Origin: Polynucleobacter ibericus
GTDB lineage: Bacteria; Pseudomonadota; Gammaproteobacteria; Burkholderiales; Burkholderiaceae
Direction: 5' to 3'
Length of the DNA: 64,000 bases
NCBI RefSeq assembly: GCF_018687955.1
Contig: NZ_CP061309.1
Location: forward strand, 186,001 to 250,000
A program made the translations under genes and the position numbers. Shown piece after piece: positions 1-8,572 of the stretch (position 1 is its first letter; each line of letters starts with the position of its first letter). The notes beneath the pieces were generated by a model. The model saw nothing but the letters and a program-made list of their open reading frames with translations. It was not told where the DNA came from and made no database searches.

Positions 1-741
1 TCGATCTTGGGCTTTGTAGCTGCTTTGTGCACCATGATGTTGGGATCTATTCCTCAGCAAGACGTCTTCCAGCGGATTACTTCATCCAAAAACGTCAATA
101 TTGCAGTGCAAGCAGCCTTACTCGGTGGCGTACTCTATTTTATTTTTGCTTTTGTACCAATGTACTTGGCCTATTCAGCAACCTTGATTGATCCGGATTT
201 GGTGAAGACGTATCTCAACACAGATCCTCAAATGATCTTACCTAAACTGATTCTTAATCACGCTCCACTGATTGCGCAGGTGATGTTCTTTGGCGCGCTT
301 CTATCGGCTATCAAAAGTTGTGCCAGTGCCACCTTATTAGCGCCATCAGTTACTTTCGCCGAAAACATTGTGCGGGGATTTTTTAAGCATTTGTCCGATC
401 ATGATTTGCTAAAAGTCATGCGAATTACAGTCTTATGTTTTGCAGTGGTAGTAACTTTCTTTGCTGTGAACTCCGAGCTTTCTATTTTTAAAATGGTGGA
501 GAGTGCCTACAAAGTAACCTTAGTTGCCGCTTTTGTACCCTTAGCGTTTGGGGTGTATTGGTCGCGAGCCAACTCCTTAGGTGGATTGCTAGCAGTGGTG
601 GGGGGATTAAGTATTTGGATTAGCTGTGAAATTTTGGCTCCAAATGCTATTTTGCCGCCCCAATTAGCCGGTTTATTAGCAAGTATTGCCGGAATGATTT
701 TGGGTAGTTTGGTGCCAAAAGATTCATTAAAGGGCATTTGA
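1..741 (+). CDS. Sodium:solute symporter family protein, C-terminal part
   Basis: The reading frame is open from the first base, so the N-terminal part lies outside the window; the visible part is about 246 residues. It is very hydrophobic, with about six membrane-spanning stretches. Near its start is the motif GSIPQQDVFQR, which matches the QD/QR signature of the sodium:solute symporter (SSS) family that couples Na+ entry to uptake of organic solutes such as carboxylates or amino acids. The substrate cannot be told from this fragment. The next gene starts about 100 bp downstream on the same strand. The family call is well supported; the substrate is unknown. Confidence 0.85.
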   Translation, partial: SILGFVAALCTMMLGSIPQQDVFQRITSSKNVNIAVQAALLGGVLYFIFAFVPMYLAYSATLIDPDLVKTYLNTDPQMILPKLILNHAPLIAQVMFFGALLSAIKSCASATLLAPSVTFAENIVRGFFKHLSDHDLLKVMRITVLCFAVVVTFFAVNSELSIFKMVESAYKVTLVAAFVPLAFGVYWSRANSLGGLLAVVGGLSIWISCEILAPNAILPPQLAGLLASIAGMILGSLVPKDSLKGI

Positions 742-841
742 GGTATTAATTGCTTAAAAATTAGGCAATTAAAATTGCTGCAGCGCAAAATCCCAATTAA
801 AATAGATCTAATTCAAAATTTTTAGTTCTTATGGAGTTCCT

Positions 842-1861
842 ATGAAAATCTGTGTGATCGGTGGGGGTGGCGCTATTGGCGGCTACTTAGCTGTCATGTT
901 GGCGCGAGCAGGTAATGATGTAACGGTTGTTGCACGTGGTGCCACTTTGGCTGCAATCAAAGAGCGTGGCCTCGCCTTGATTATGGACGACCAACCAGAA
1001 CCTTTGGTTGCTCAAGTGAAAGCTGTAGAAAAAATTCGCGATGCGGAAACTCCAGATGTTGTCATTCTGGCAGTGAAGGCCCATCAAGTTGAGCCGATCA
1101 TCGATGATTTGGCTGCCATCATGGGTCCTGAAACAATTTTGATCCCAATGCAAAACGGAATCCCTTGGTGGTATTTCCAGAAGTTGGGTGGCGAGTATCA
1201 AGATCACTCAGTTGAAACAGTGGATGTTGGTGGTGTAGCTAAGAGCTCCATTAATCCAAACAACATCATTGGTTGTGTGGTGTATCCAGCAACGTTTACT
1301 CAAGCTCCTGGCGTCATCCGTCACGTTGAAGGTAATCGTTTCCCATTGGGTGAATTGGATGGTAAAACTACCGATCGTATTCAAAAGATGTCTGAGATGA
1401 TGGGTGCAGCTGGATTCAAATCTCCTATTTTGGAAGACATCCGTTCTGAGATCTGGCTCAAGCTTTGGGGCAACATGACTTTCAACCCAATCAGCTCGCT
1501 GACACATGGTACCTTGGAGGGCATCTGCCAATATCCATTGACCAAAGAGTTAGCGCGCAACATGATGGCTGAAGCTCAAACTATCGCAGAGAAGTTGGGC
1601 GTGACCTTCCGCGTTGACATTGAGCGTCGTATCGCTGGCGCAGAAAAAGTCGGTAAACATAAAACTTCTATGTTGCAAGACTTAGAGGCTGGTCGCAGCT
1701 TAGAGATTGACGCTTTGTTGGGCTCAGTAATCGAGCTTGGTAAGATTACTCAAACTCCAACACCTTGCTTAAACACCGTATTTGCTTTGACTAAATATTT
1801 GGATGAAAATGTCCAAGCCTCCAAAGGCAGCCTTGCATTGCCTTCTGTATCCGGTTATTAA
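842..1861 (+). CDS. Ketopantoate reductase family oxidoreductase
   Basis: A 339-residue NAD(P)H-dependent reductase of the ApbA/PanE family. The N-terminus carries the Rossmann motif GGGGAIGGYLA (about residues 8-18), followed by VKAHQV and PMQNG, both typical of the family. The C-terminal helical domain contains KTSMLQDLEAGR, the substrate-pocket signature with Lys and Ser. PanE makes pantoate for coenzyme A, but bacteria often carry several paralogues that act on other 2-oxoacids, so the exact substrate is open. The ATG at 842 follows a GGAG at about 833. It lies downstream of the symporter gene and could be co-transcribed with it. A strong terminator follows. Confidence 0.85.
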   Translation: MKICVIGGGGAIGGYLAVMLARAGNDVTVVARGATLAAIKERGLALIMDDQPEPLVAQVKAVEKIRDAETPDVVILAVKAHQVEPIIDDLAAIMGPETILIPMQNGIPWWYFQKLGGEYQDHSVETVDVGGVAKSSINPNNIIGCVVYPATFTQAPGVIRHVEGNRFPLGELDGKTTDRIQKMSEMMGAAGFKSPILEDIRSEIWLKLWGNMTFNPISSLTHGTLEGICQYPLTKELARNMMAEAQTIAEKLGVTFRVDIERRIAGAEKVGKHKTSMLQDLEAGRSLEIDALLGSVIELGKITQTPTPCLNTVFALTKYLDENVQASKGSLALPSVSGY

Positions 1862-1881
1862 ACAGTAAATTTAAAGCAACA

Positions 1882-1917
1882 AAAAACCCTTGCTACTTAA
1901 CATAGCAAGGGTTTTTG
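1882..1917. terminator. Bidirectional intrinsic terminator
   Basis: A perfect 14-bp inverted repeat (AAAAACCCTTGCTA at 1882-1895 and its complement at 1903-1916) flanks a 7-nt loop and has A/T runs on both sides. It sits between two convergent genes, so it can stop transcription from both the ketopantoate-reductase-like gene and the FAA hydrolase gene. Confidence 0.9.
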
Positions 1918-1945
1918 TTTTAAAAGCCGTCAGTTATTGAAGGTG

Positions 1946-2713
1946 TTATTCGAAGCGATTATCAAGACGGCCTACACCATCAATGATGATGCTCACGTTG
2001 CTGCCAGGCTTCATCGAGCCAACGCCAACTGAGGTACCGCAAGCAATAATGTCACCAGCTTCAAGTGGAACATCTTGAGAAATTAAGCTCACTAGTTTTG
2101 CGGGCGAGAAAATCATATCTGCAATCGGGTAATTTTGACGTTCTTGATCATTCAGGATCGTCTTAATCGTGAGCTTGCTTGGGTCTACATCGGTAGTAAT
2201 GTAAGGGCCAAATACACCAAAGGTATTAAAGCTCTTTGCGCGGGTCCACTGTGCGTATCCGGGATCACGATTCAGGATCTCAATAGCGGTGACATCGTTG
2301 ATGCAGGTGTAGCCAAAGATCGCTTTGCCTGCTTCAGTCTCATCGACTTCATGACAACGCTTTCCAATGACTATGCCAAGCTCCCCTTCATAAACTACTT
2401 TTCCAGAGTAAGACTTTGGCGTCCGAATGACTTGGTTTGCTGCCAAGAAAGAATTATTTCCCTTGAGGAAGTACAAAGGCTCTGCTGGCACAGCATGCTC
2501 AAGCTTGGTTACCAATGCATGAAAGTTATCCACCATGGCAACCATTTTTGAGGGGGTGCAAGGGATGTCGATAGTGACGTCGGCTAGTTGGAGAGTTTCG
2601 CCGGTAGCCTTCGGTCCTTTGAATAAATCCCCCTCATATACGGCGATTTGCTTCCCCTGCACTTGCCCTAAACCACTTTTTCCTTGATGCTGAAATCTAA
2701 GCCACTGAGCCAT
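1946..2713 (-). CDS. Fumarylacetoacetate hydrolase family protein
   Basis: A 255-residue protein of the FAA hydrolase fold, whose members are metal-dependent hydrolases, decarboxylases or isomerases of 2-oxo acid or catechol-ring breakdown products. Visible family features are the metal-binding acidic motif YEGELGIVIGK in the middle, the NDVTA stretch downstream of it, and the C-terminal GDIIACGTSVGVG loop. It is the short, single-domain type. It is divergent from the GrdB-like gene with only about 55 bp between the starts. The substrate is not predictable; a role in organic acid catabolism is an inference. Confidence 0.88.
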   Translation of the reverse strand: MAQWLRFQHQGKSGLGQVQGKQIAVYEGDLFKGPKATGETLQLADVTIDIPCTPSKMVAMVDNFHALVTKLEHAVPAEPLYFLKGNNSFLAANQVIRTPKSYSGKVVYEGELGIVIGKRCHEVDETEAGKAIFGYTCINDVTAIEILNRDPGYAQWTRAKSFNTFGVFGPYITTDVDPSKLTIKTILNDQERQNYPIADMIFSPAKLVSLISQDVPLEAGDIIACGTSVGVGSMKPGSNVSIIIDGVGRLDNRFE

Positions 2714-2769
2714 AATGAGTTCCTATGAAGTTAAATATTTGATATGCAATATCTTACAGGGGTGGATTG

Positions 2770-3705
2770 ATGTTTAAGACTTCTGAGCTTGCATTTGCAC
2801 CAGAACAGGATCAGCCGGTTCGTTACATGGAGCGAACCCGTAGCTATTACCTCGGCTTGGGCTATGAGAATCCATATGTATGGGCCCACTTCATTGATGT
2901 GCCATTTACCCCTCTTAAGAAGTCACTTTCTCAGTCTGTGTTGGGCTTAATTACCACCGCTGTTCCCTATAACTCGGAAAAGGGGGATCAAGGCCAGGGG
3001 GCGCCTTATAACGCATCAGCAAAGTTTTATCAGCCTTATCAACTCTCGATCGATGGCAATATTGATTTACGAATCGCTCATGTTGGAATTGATCGTCAGA
3101 ATGCCAATATGACAGATGCCAATTGCTGGTTTCCGTTGGAAGCAGCGAAGAGGGTAGTTACTGCAGGTAGGGTAAAGATGCTTTCACCAAACTTGTATGG
3201 ATTGCCCACTAATCGTAGTCAACGCCACACTCTGGAGATTGATGCCCCTCTTGTGTTGGAAATGCTTCAAGCGGATGGTGTGGATGTGGCCGTATTAATC
3301 CCAAACTGTCCGATATGTCATCAGAGCCAAAGCTTGTTGGCACGATATTTAGAGGCTGCAGGAATTTCTACAGTAGTGATGGGTGCTGCTAAAGATATTG
3401 TTGAGTATTGTGGTGTGCCGCGATTTTTATTTAGTGATTTTCCATTAGGTAATGCAGCTGCAAAGCCAAACAATATTCCATCACAGGACTTCAATTTTGA
3501 CTTAGCCTTGCGCTTGCTAGAGTCAGCTCCCGCTGCGCGTACGACTATTCAATCCCCGTTGGTATGGTCAGTTGATCCATTGTGGAAATTGGATTACTCA
3601 AATCTAGAGAACTTATCTGCGCAAGAAATGATGCGTTTACGTGAAGAGGCAGAACAGGCGCGGATTACTGCGCGTGAGCTCAGGGCAAGCAGTTTGGGGA
3701 CTTAA
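2770..3705 (+). CDS. GrdB-like reductase homologue, Cys instead of selenocysteine
   Basis: A 311-residue protein resembling the selenoprotein B (GrdB) family of glycine/sarcosine/betaine/proline reductases. Support comes from DANCWFPLEAAKR (about 117-129), the loop around LIPNCPICHQ (Cys180 and Cys183), and ending features such as GVPRFLFSDFPLGN. In true GrdB the first of these cysteine positions is a selenocysteine; here it is a plain TGT Cys in a CxxC. No GrdA, GrdC, GrdD or thioredoxin gene is next to it, so classical Stickland-type reduction is unlikely. The ATG at 2770 is preferred over an in-frame TTG just before it, because AGGGGTGG lies at the right distance. Function unknown; a thiol-based redox role is an inference. 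Confidence 0.7.
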   Translation: MFKTSELAFAPEQDQPVRYMERTRSYYLGLGYENPYVWAHFIDVPFTPLKKSLSQSVLGLITTAVPYNSEKGDQGQGAPYNASAKFYQPYQLSIDGNIDLRIAHVGIDRQNANMTDANCWFPLEAAKRVVTAGRVKMLSPNLYGLPTNRSQRHTLEIDAPLVLEMLQADGVDVAVLIPNCPICHQSQSLLARYLEAAGISTVVMGAAKDIVEYCGVPRFLFSDFPLGNAAAKPNNIPSQDFNFDLALRLLESAPAARTTIQSPLVWSVDPLWKLDYSNLENLSAQEMMRLREEAEQARITARELRASSLGT

Positions 3706-4706
3706 GTTTGTCTTGTAAGAGAGTAGGCACATAGTGCTTTTAGTGCCGCACTTGCTTCATTCTCTGGAAACTCTTTCAGGCAGTCTAAAGCCAAATCTGC
3801 TTCACGTTTTGCGGCTGCTTGCGTGTAGTCTAAGGCACCAGAGTTTTGTACGGCAGCCAGAATTTGTGCAAATACATCATCTGGTAAATCTTGGTTTTGT
3901 TCAATCGCTGCACGAACAAGAAGACGTTCCTCATTGCTGCCATTTTCGAGCAAGTAAATCAGTGGCAGTGTCGGTTTTCCTTCGCGCAAATCATCACCTG
4001 CATTTTTCCCCATCTGCGCAGCATTGGCTGTGTAGTCGAGTAAATCGTCCATGAGCTGAAAAGCGGTGCCGATATGACGGCCGAATGCAGCGGCTTGTTC
4101 TCGATGTGCATCGCTAGCATTTGCCAGAATGGCGCCAAGTTCTGTAGACGCCTCAAATAATTTAGCGGTTTTATAACGGATGACTTGTAGGTAGCTAGCT
4201 TCATCTACCTCTGGATCGTTCATATTCAGAAGTTGTAAGACTTCGCCTTCGGCAATCGTATTAGTTGCGTCGGACAAAATTTGCATAACCCTCAGATCAT
4301 TTGGACCCACCATCATTTGGAAAGCTCTGGAATATAGGAAGTCACCCACTAAAACGCTAGCCGCATTACCAAAAGCAGCGTTTGCGGTCTCGCGACCTCT
4401 TCTGAGGGTAGATTCATCGACGACGTCATCATGAAGCAGGGTAGCCGTGTGAATAAATTCGACGACAGCGGACATTTCTAGGGTGTGGGGTATCTTCTTG
4501 CCATTAGCCAAGGCTTTGGCTACCAGCATCAACAGGGCAGGTCTTACCCGTTTGCCCCCAGCCTGGATGATGTAGCCCGAGATTTGGTCGATTAAGGCAA
4601 CTTTTGAGGCCAAACGCTGACGGATAACCTCGTCTAAAGCCTTGAAATCTAAGGAAATTGGGGCCAGAATTTGGCTTAAGTCATTGATTTTGACAGTGCT
4701 CGGCAT
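3702..4706 (-). CDS. ispB: Octaprenyl diphosphate synthase
   Basis: A 334-residue trans-long-chain polyprenyl diphosphate synthase that makes the side chain of ubiquinone. It has both aspartate-rich motifs: DDVVDE in LLHDDVVDES, and DDLLD in LMDDLLDYT. GGKRVRPAL and GDFLYSRAF are also typical. The frame stays open for 62 codons upstream, but the family begins near MPSTVKINDL, so the ATG at 4706 is chosen. It is divergent from rplU, as in many proteobacteria. The start region overlaps a perfect promoter reading the other way. Its 3' end overlaps the stop of the GrdB-like gene by 4 bp on the opposite strand. Confidence 0.95.
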   Translation of the reverse strand: MPSTVKINDLSQILAPISLDFKALDEVIRQRLASKVALIDQISGYIIQAGGKRVRPALLMLVAKALANGKKIPHTLEMSAVVEFIHTATLLHDDVVDESTLRRGRETANAAFGNAASVLVGDFLYSRAFQMMVGPNDLRVMQILSDATNTIAEGEVLQLLNMNDPEVDEASYLQVIRYKTAKLFEASTELGAILANASDAHREQAAAFGRHIGTAFQLMDDLLDYTANAAQMGKNAGDDLREGKPTLPLIYLLENGSNEERLLVRAAIEQNQDLPDDVFAQILAAVQNSGALDYTQAAAKREADLALDCLKEFPENEASAALKALCAYSLTRQT

Positions 4707-4718
4707 GCAAGATATAAT
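4690..4718 (+). promoter_or_regulatory. Consensus sigma-70 promoter for rplU-rpmA
   Basis: TTGACA at 4690-4695 and TATAAT at 4713-4718 are separated by exactly 17 bp, so both hexamers and the spacer are perfect. It reads toward rplU, would start near 4725, and leaves a leader of about 57 nt before the L21 ATG. The -35 and most of the spacer lie inside the first codons of the divergent ispB gene. Confidence 0.88.
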
Positions 4719-4781
4719 AATGGGCTTAGCTGGTCCAGGGTGGATTAGCTTAAATGTAGATATTAATTGAGGTTTCAAACC

Positions 4782-5093
4782 ATGTACGCGGTCATAAAAA
4801 CCGGTGGCAAACAGTATAAAGTTGCTGCAGGCGAAAAATTGAAAATAGAACAGATACCAGCGGAAATCGGCAGCGAAATCACTCTTGACCAAGTCCTCGC
4901 CGTTGGCGAAGGCGCTTCACTGAAATTAGGTGATCCATTGGTTAATGGTGCAGCTGTGATGGCCACTGTCGTCTCCCAGGGACGTCACGATAAAGTGACA
5001 ATCTTTAAGATGCGCCGTCGCAAGCATTATCAAAAGCACCAAGGCCATCGTCAGAATTTCACTGAAATTTTGATCAACACGATTAAAGCCTAA
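4782..5093 (+). CDS. rplU: 50S ribosomal protein L21
   Basis: A 103-residue ribosomal protein L21 that binds 23S rRNA in the large subunit. The N-terminus [14 protein letters not shown] and the basic stretch [16 protein letters not shown] near the C-terminus are characteristic. An in-frame upstream start would add five residues, but MYAVI is the conserved family start and has GAGG at 4769-4772. It begins a short operon with rpmA, 19 bp downstream, driven by the consensus promoter over ispB. Confidence 0.98.
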   Translation: MYAVIKTGGKQYKVAAGEKLKIEQIPAEIGSEITLDQVLAVGEGASLKLGDPLVNGAAVMATVVSQGRHDKVTIFKMRRRKHYQKHQGHRQNFTEILINTIKA

Positions 5094-5112
5094 TTCAGGG
5101 TAGGAGAAAGAT

Positions 5113-5373
5113 ATGGCACAGAAAAAAGGCGGCGGCTCAACACGAAATGGTCGCGACTCAGAATCGAAACGCTTAGGCGTTAAGGTATTTGGCGGCGAGC
5201 ATATTAATGCTGGCAGCATCATCATTCGTCAACGTGGCACACGTGTACATCCAGGTGCTAACGTTGGTATTGGTAAGGATCACACTTTGTTCGCCTTAAT
5301 TGACGGCCAAGTGGAATTCGGCGTTAAGGGTGCTTTGAAGAAGGCCCAAGTTTCAGTCTTGCCTCGTTCATAA
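5113..5373 (+). CDS. rpmA: 50S ribosomal protein L27
   Basis: An 86-residue L27, whose N-terminal tail reaches the peptidyl transferase centre. It starts [19 protein letters not shown], the usual short-tail form of proteobacteria without the cleavable extension of Firmicutes, and contains [28 protein letters not shown] upstream is a good ribosome binding site. It follows rplU and precedes obgE, the standard order, but a strong terminator separates it from obgE. Confidence 0.98.
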   Translation: MAQKKGGGSTRNGRDSESKRLGVKVFGGEHINAGSIIIRQRGTRVHPGANVGIGKDHTLFALIDGQVEFGVKGALKKAQVSVLPRS

Positions 5374-5431
5374 GGCGCCTGACTGAGACACGTTTGATTC
5401 AGATTTACTCCGAATTTAACTCTTAGGAACA

Positions 5432-5457
5432 GGCCTCGCTAAGCGAGGCCTTTTTTA
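5432..5457 (+). terminator. Intrinsic terminator of rplU-rpmA
   Basis: A 9-bp GC-rich stem (GGCCTCGC / GCGAGGCC core) with a TAA loop is followed directly by a T6 run. The T-tract ends only a few bases before the obgE ATG at 5461, so this hairpin also occupies the place where the obgE ribosome binding site would be. Confidence 0.9.
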
Positions 5458-5460
5458 TTC

Positions 5461-6549
5461 ATGAAATTTATAGACGAAGCACGTATCGAAGTGATTGCCG
5501 GACAAGGCGGTGCCGGAAGCGCCTCTATGCGCCGTGAAAAGTTCATTGAATTTGGCGGCCCTGATGGTGGTGACGGTGGTAAGGGTGGAAGCGTATGGGC
5601 GATTGCCGATCGCAACATCAACACCTTGATTGATTACCGTTATGCCAAAACGCACACCGCAAAGAATGGTGAGCCTGGACGTGGTGCCGATTGCTATGGT
5701 CGCGCAGGTGATGATATTGAACTGCGCATGCCGGTAGGTACGATCATTGCGGACTATGAGACTGGTGAGCCAATCGCTGACTTAACTACGCATGGCGAGC
5801 GTCTTTGTTTGGCCCAGGGTGGTGTTGGTGGTTGGGGCAATATTCACTTTAAGAGCAGTACGAATAGGGCGCCACGTCAAAAGACCAATGGTAAAGAAGG
5901 TGAGCGTCGTAAGCTAAAGCTTGAATTAAAGGTATTGGCTGATGTTGGTTTGCTAGGCATGCCTAATGCAGGTAAGTCCACCTTGATTACCGCCGTATCG
6001 AATGCGCGTCCGAAGATTGCTGATTATCCATTCACTACTTTGCATCCAAACTTGGGTGTAGTGCGTGTGGGTAATGAGCGCAGTTTTGTGATTGCTGATA
6101 TTCCCGGATTAATTGAAGGCGCTGCTGAAGGTGCGGGTCTAGGCCATCGCTTCTTGCGGCATTTGCAACGGACAGGCGTATTACTGCATTTGGTTGATAT
6201 TGCTCCATTTGATGAGAACGTAGATCCAGTTGCCGATGCGAATGCAATCGTCAATGAGTTACGTAAGTACGACGAAGCCTTGGTAGAGAAGCCACGTTGG
6301 TTGGTTCTGAATAAAGTCGACATGATCCCAGAAGAGGATCGTCAGAAAGTCGTTGCGGACTTTATCAAGCGTTTTAAGTGGAAGGGCCCTGTATTTGAGA
6401 TCTCCGCTTTAACAGGCCTGGGTTGCGATAAGCTTTGTTACTCTTTACAAGATTATTTGGATTCTGTGCGTCGCGACCGAGATGATGCTGATGAGCGTGC
6501 ACAAGATCCTCGCTATCAAGACCAATTAGAAGATAAAAAACCAGATTAA
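5461..6549 (+). CDS. obgE: GTPase ObgE/CgtA
   Basis: A 362-residue Obg-family GTPase involved in 50S ribosome maturation and stress response. The glycine-rich Obg domain occupies about residues 1-158 ([12 protein letters not shown] is visible), followed by the G domain with the Walker A GMPNAGKS (about 166-173), DIPGLIEGA, and NKVD. The C-terminus is an acidic/charged tail. [11 protein letters not shown] matches the canonical family start, so the ATG at 5461 is secure. No Shine-Dalgarno sequence is visible before it, only the T-tract of the rpmA terminator. It is followed closely by proB. Confidence 0.97.
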   Translation: MKFIDEARIEVIAGQGGAGSASMRREKFIEFGGPDGGDGGKGGSVWAIADRNINTLIDYRYAKTHTAKNGEPGRGADCYGRAGDDIELRMPVGTIIADYETGEPIADLTTHGERLCLAQGGVGGWGNIHFKSSTNRAPRQKTNGKEGERRKLKLELKVLADVGLLGMPNAGKSTLITAVSNARPKIADYPFTTLHPNLGVVRVGNERSFVIADIPGLIEGAAEGAGLGHRFLRHLQRTGVLLHLVDIAPFDENVDPVADANAIVNELRKYDEALVEKPRWLVLNKVDMIPEEDRQKVVADFIKRFKWKGPVFEISALTGLGCDKLCYSLQDYLDSVRRDRDDADERAQDPRYQDQLEDKKPD

Positions 6550-6570
6550 ATATTCGATTTGCTCTTTGCC

Positions 6571-7365
6571 ATGAATGCTAAAAAAACTCAACGGATTGTT
6601 GTCAAAGTAGGTTCTAGTCTAGTCACCAATAATGGTGAGGGTTTAGATCATGCTGCGATTGCTATGTGGGCTGAGCAAATGGCAGGCTTATTAAAAGCAG
6701 GTCATGAAGTTTTGATGGTTAGCTCAGGGGCTATTGCTGAAGGCATGCAGCGCTTGGGTTGGTCTAAACGCCCTCAAGAGATTCATCAACTGCAAGCTGC
6801 AGCTGCAGTAGGCCAGATGGGTTTGGTGCAGGTTTATGAGAGCTGTTTCGCACGTTTTAATTTGCGCAGCGCCCAGATCTTATTAACCAATGCAGATTTA
6901 GCAAATCCAGAGCGCAATGAGAATGCTAAAGCTACTCTCGATACTCTATTGAAGATGGGTGTTGTTCCGATTATTAATGAGAATGACACCGTGGTTACTG
7001 ATGAAATTAAATTTGGTGACAATGACAATCTTGCTGCATTGGTAACCAATTTAATTAACGCAGATCTCTTGGTTATTTTGACGGATCAAGGCGGTCTTTA
7101 TACTGCGGATCCTCGTCAGAATCCAAATGCCACATTGTTAGTTGACGCCGTGGCTGGCGATCCCGCTTTAGAGAAAATGGCTGGTGGCGCTGCTAGCGAA
7201 TTAAGCAAGGGCGGCATGCTTACTAAGGTCTTGGCTGCTAAAGTTGCGTCCCAAACCGGTGCTACTACTGTTATTGCCTCTGGTCGAGCGCCTGAGGTGC
7301 TTACTCGCCTTTTGGCTGGCGAATCTATTGGGACTTCACTTACTCCACGTCCTACTTCAGATTAA
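6571..7365 (+). CDS. proB: Glutamate 5-kinase, short form lacking the PUA domain
   Basis: Phosphorylates glutamate in the first step of proline synthesis; the next enzyme, ProA, is encoded at 48976-50253. The amino acid kinase fold is clear: [15 protein letters not shown] at the N-terminus, [16 protein letters not shown], and KGGMLTKV. The ATG at 6571 is preferred over a TTG 12 bp upstream. The protein is 264 residues and ends right after [12 protein letters not shown], where longer homologues such as the E. coli enzyme continue into a PUA domain of about 100 residues. No PUA remnant is visible downstream, because the next gene on the other strand begins at once. Confidence 0.93.
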   Translation: MNAKKTQRIVVKVGSSLVTNNGEGLDHAAIAMWAEQMAGLLKAGHEVLMVSSGAIAEGMQRLGWSKRPQEIHQLQAAAAVGQMGLVQVYESCFARFNLRSAQILLTNADLANPERNENAKATLDTLLKMGVVPIINENDTVVTDEIKFGDNDNLAALVTNLINADLLVILTDQGGLYTADPRQNPNATLLVDAVAGDPALEKMAGGAASELSKGGMLTKVLAAKVASQTGATTVIASGRAPEVLTRLLAGESIGTSLTPRPTSD

Positions 7366-7928
7366 TCCATTACCCCAAAAGAATTCGTTGGCTTAGTGCC
7401 ACCGGTAAAGCCATTTGGGTTGAGCGATTGCAGGACTGTTTTGATACTTTTTTCTTGTGTATTAAAGTTACAAAATGCTCCTTGCGCCAAAGCGGCTTGG
7501 TAGCGATTGGCTATGTTGCTCTGAATTGTTCGCCAGCTGGACAAGGGATTTTCTTTCCAAACATCATTAACTAAGGTGCCATAGAGACGCCATTGAAATG
7601 AGTCGCAGCGGATACCCTCATATTGGCTTTGTGAACTACCATTTGGGCTCGTAGCCACCACAATATAGCGTGTGACTCCATCTGCACCAATCAGTATCGA
7701 GTCAGTATCGACGGCGAACTTAAAAATAGTGGTTTGAGATACATAAAATGGGACTAAGGTTTTTGGGTTTGGAGGGTTCAAAGGCATGGTGGTCGTGCCC
7801 TCCTTAAATACCATCGGAGCAAAGGGATCCAAGCCGCTTTGAAGTGGGTCTCCAGCGCAGCCTGCTAAGCCTAAAGCCAAGATGGAGCAGTTTAGGTAAA
7901 TAGCAAATTTGGAAAATATTTTTTTCAT
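7362..7928 (-). CDS. CNP1-like family lipoprotein
   Basis: A 188-residue predicted lipoprotein. The signal peptide has a basic start, a hydrophobic core and the lipobox LGLAGC with the acylated Cys at about 24. The rest resembles the CNP1-like family found next to proB in Burkholderiales, but its biochemical role is not known. It lies 2 bp downstream of rppH on the same strand, so the two are probably co-transcribed. Its stop codon overlaps the proB stop on the opposite strand in the palindrome TTAA. Family assignment is from memory of context and general sequence and is moderately sure. Confidence 0.65.
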   Translation of the reverse strand: MKKIFSKFAIYLNCSILALGLAGCAGDPLQSGLDPFAPMVFKEGTTTMPLNPPNPKTLVPFYVSQTTIFKFAVDTDSILIGADGVTRYIVVATSPNGSSQSQYEGIRCDSFQWRLYGTLVNDVWKENPLSSWRTIQSNIANRYQAALAQGAFCNFNTQEKSIKTVLQSLNPNGFTGGTKPTNSFGVMD

Positions 7929-7930
7929 TT

Positions 7931-8524
7931 TTATTCGTCTGATATTTCTGAAGACTTAGGTTGATCCTCATTCCCGGCGTAAAAAGACTGGAATATATCT
8001 AGCGGCGTTCCCCATGCTAGTTGCTGCATGCGGATGCCTCTTGAAAGATAACGTGCTAATTCCGATAGGGCTAGTTGATAGACTTCGCGCTTAAAACCAA
8101 TCACTGCATCTAATTGGATCCAGAAGGGCACCCAGCGCCAAGCATCAAATTCAGGGTGTTCTGAGGCACGCAATTGGATATCGCTATCTAGACCCACTAA
8201 ACGTAATAGAAACCAAATTTGTTTTTGCCCGCGATAGGCTGCTCGATGAATACGATTGGAGTTTTGGCGGCGCAAGTATTCCTCAGGGACGTCGTAGCGA
8301 AGCCAATCCCTGGTGCGTCCAATAATTTGGACATGCTCCGGCAGTAAGCCGACCTCCTCTTGCAATTCGCGGTACATAGCCTGTTCAGGGCTCTCACCAT
8401 GCTGAATCCCACCCTGCGGGAACTGCCACGAATGCTGCCCAACGCGTTTTCCCCAGAAAACCTCGTTACGGCTGTTGAGGAGGACAATGCCGACATTCGG
8501 GCGATACCCTTCACGGTCAAGCAT
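7931..8524 (-). CDS. rppH: RNA pyrophosphohydrolase RppH (Nudix)
   Basis: Removes pyrophosphate from the 5' end of mRNAs and so starts RNase E-dependent decay. The N-terminus [17 protein letters not shown] is typical, and the Nudix box lies at about residues 38-60, with Gly-Gly at 38-39 and REL..EEVGL at its end. Length is 197 residues, slightly longer than the E. coli form because of the C-terminal tail. Divergent from proS with 48 bp between starts. A TATAAT on the minus strand at 8565-8560 with a weak -35 inside proS is a plausible promoter. Confidence 0.95.
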   Translation of the reverse strand: MLDREGYRPNVGIVLLNSRNEVFWGKRVGQHSWQFPQGGIQHGESPEQAMYRELQEEVGLLPEHVQIIGRTRDWLRYDVPEEYLRRQNSNRIHRAAYRGQKQIWFLLRLVGLDSDIQLRASEHPEFDAWRWVPFWIQLDAVIGFKREVYQLALSELARYLSRGIRMQQLAWGTPLDIFQSFYAGNEDQPKSSEISDE

Positions 8525-8572
8525 GATCGTGCCTCAAATCCTTTAAAATCAACGATTTGATTATATCCATAC

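Noticed and set aside
3280..3330. Selenocysteine (UGA) at the GrdB active-site position
   Set aside because: The codon is TGT for Cys; no UGA or SECIS-like structure is visible.
4707..4892. 62-codon extension of IspB
   Set aside because: It overlaps the rplU promoter, leader and first codons in antisense and has no IspB similarity.
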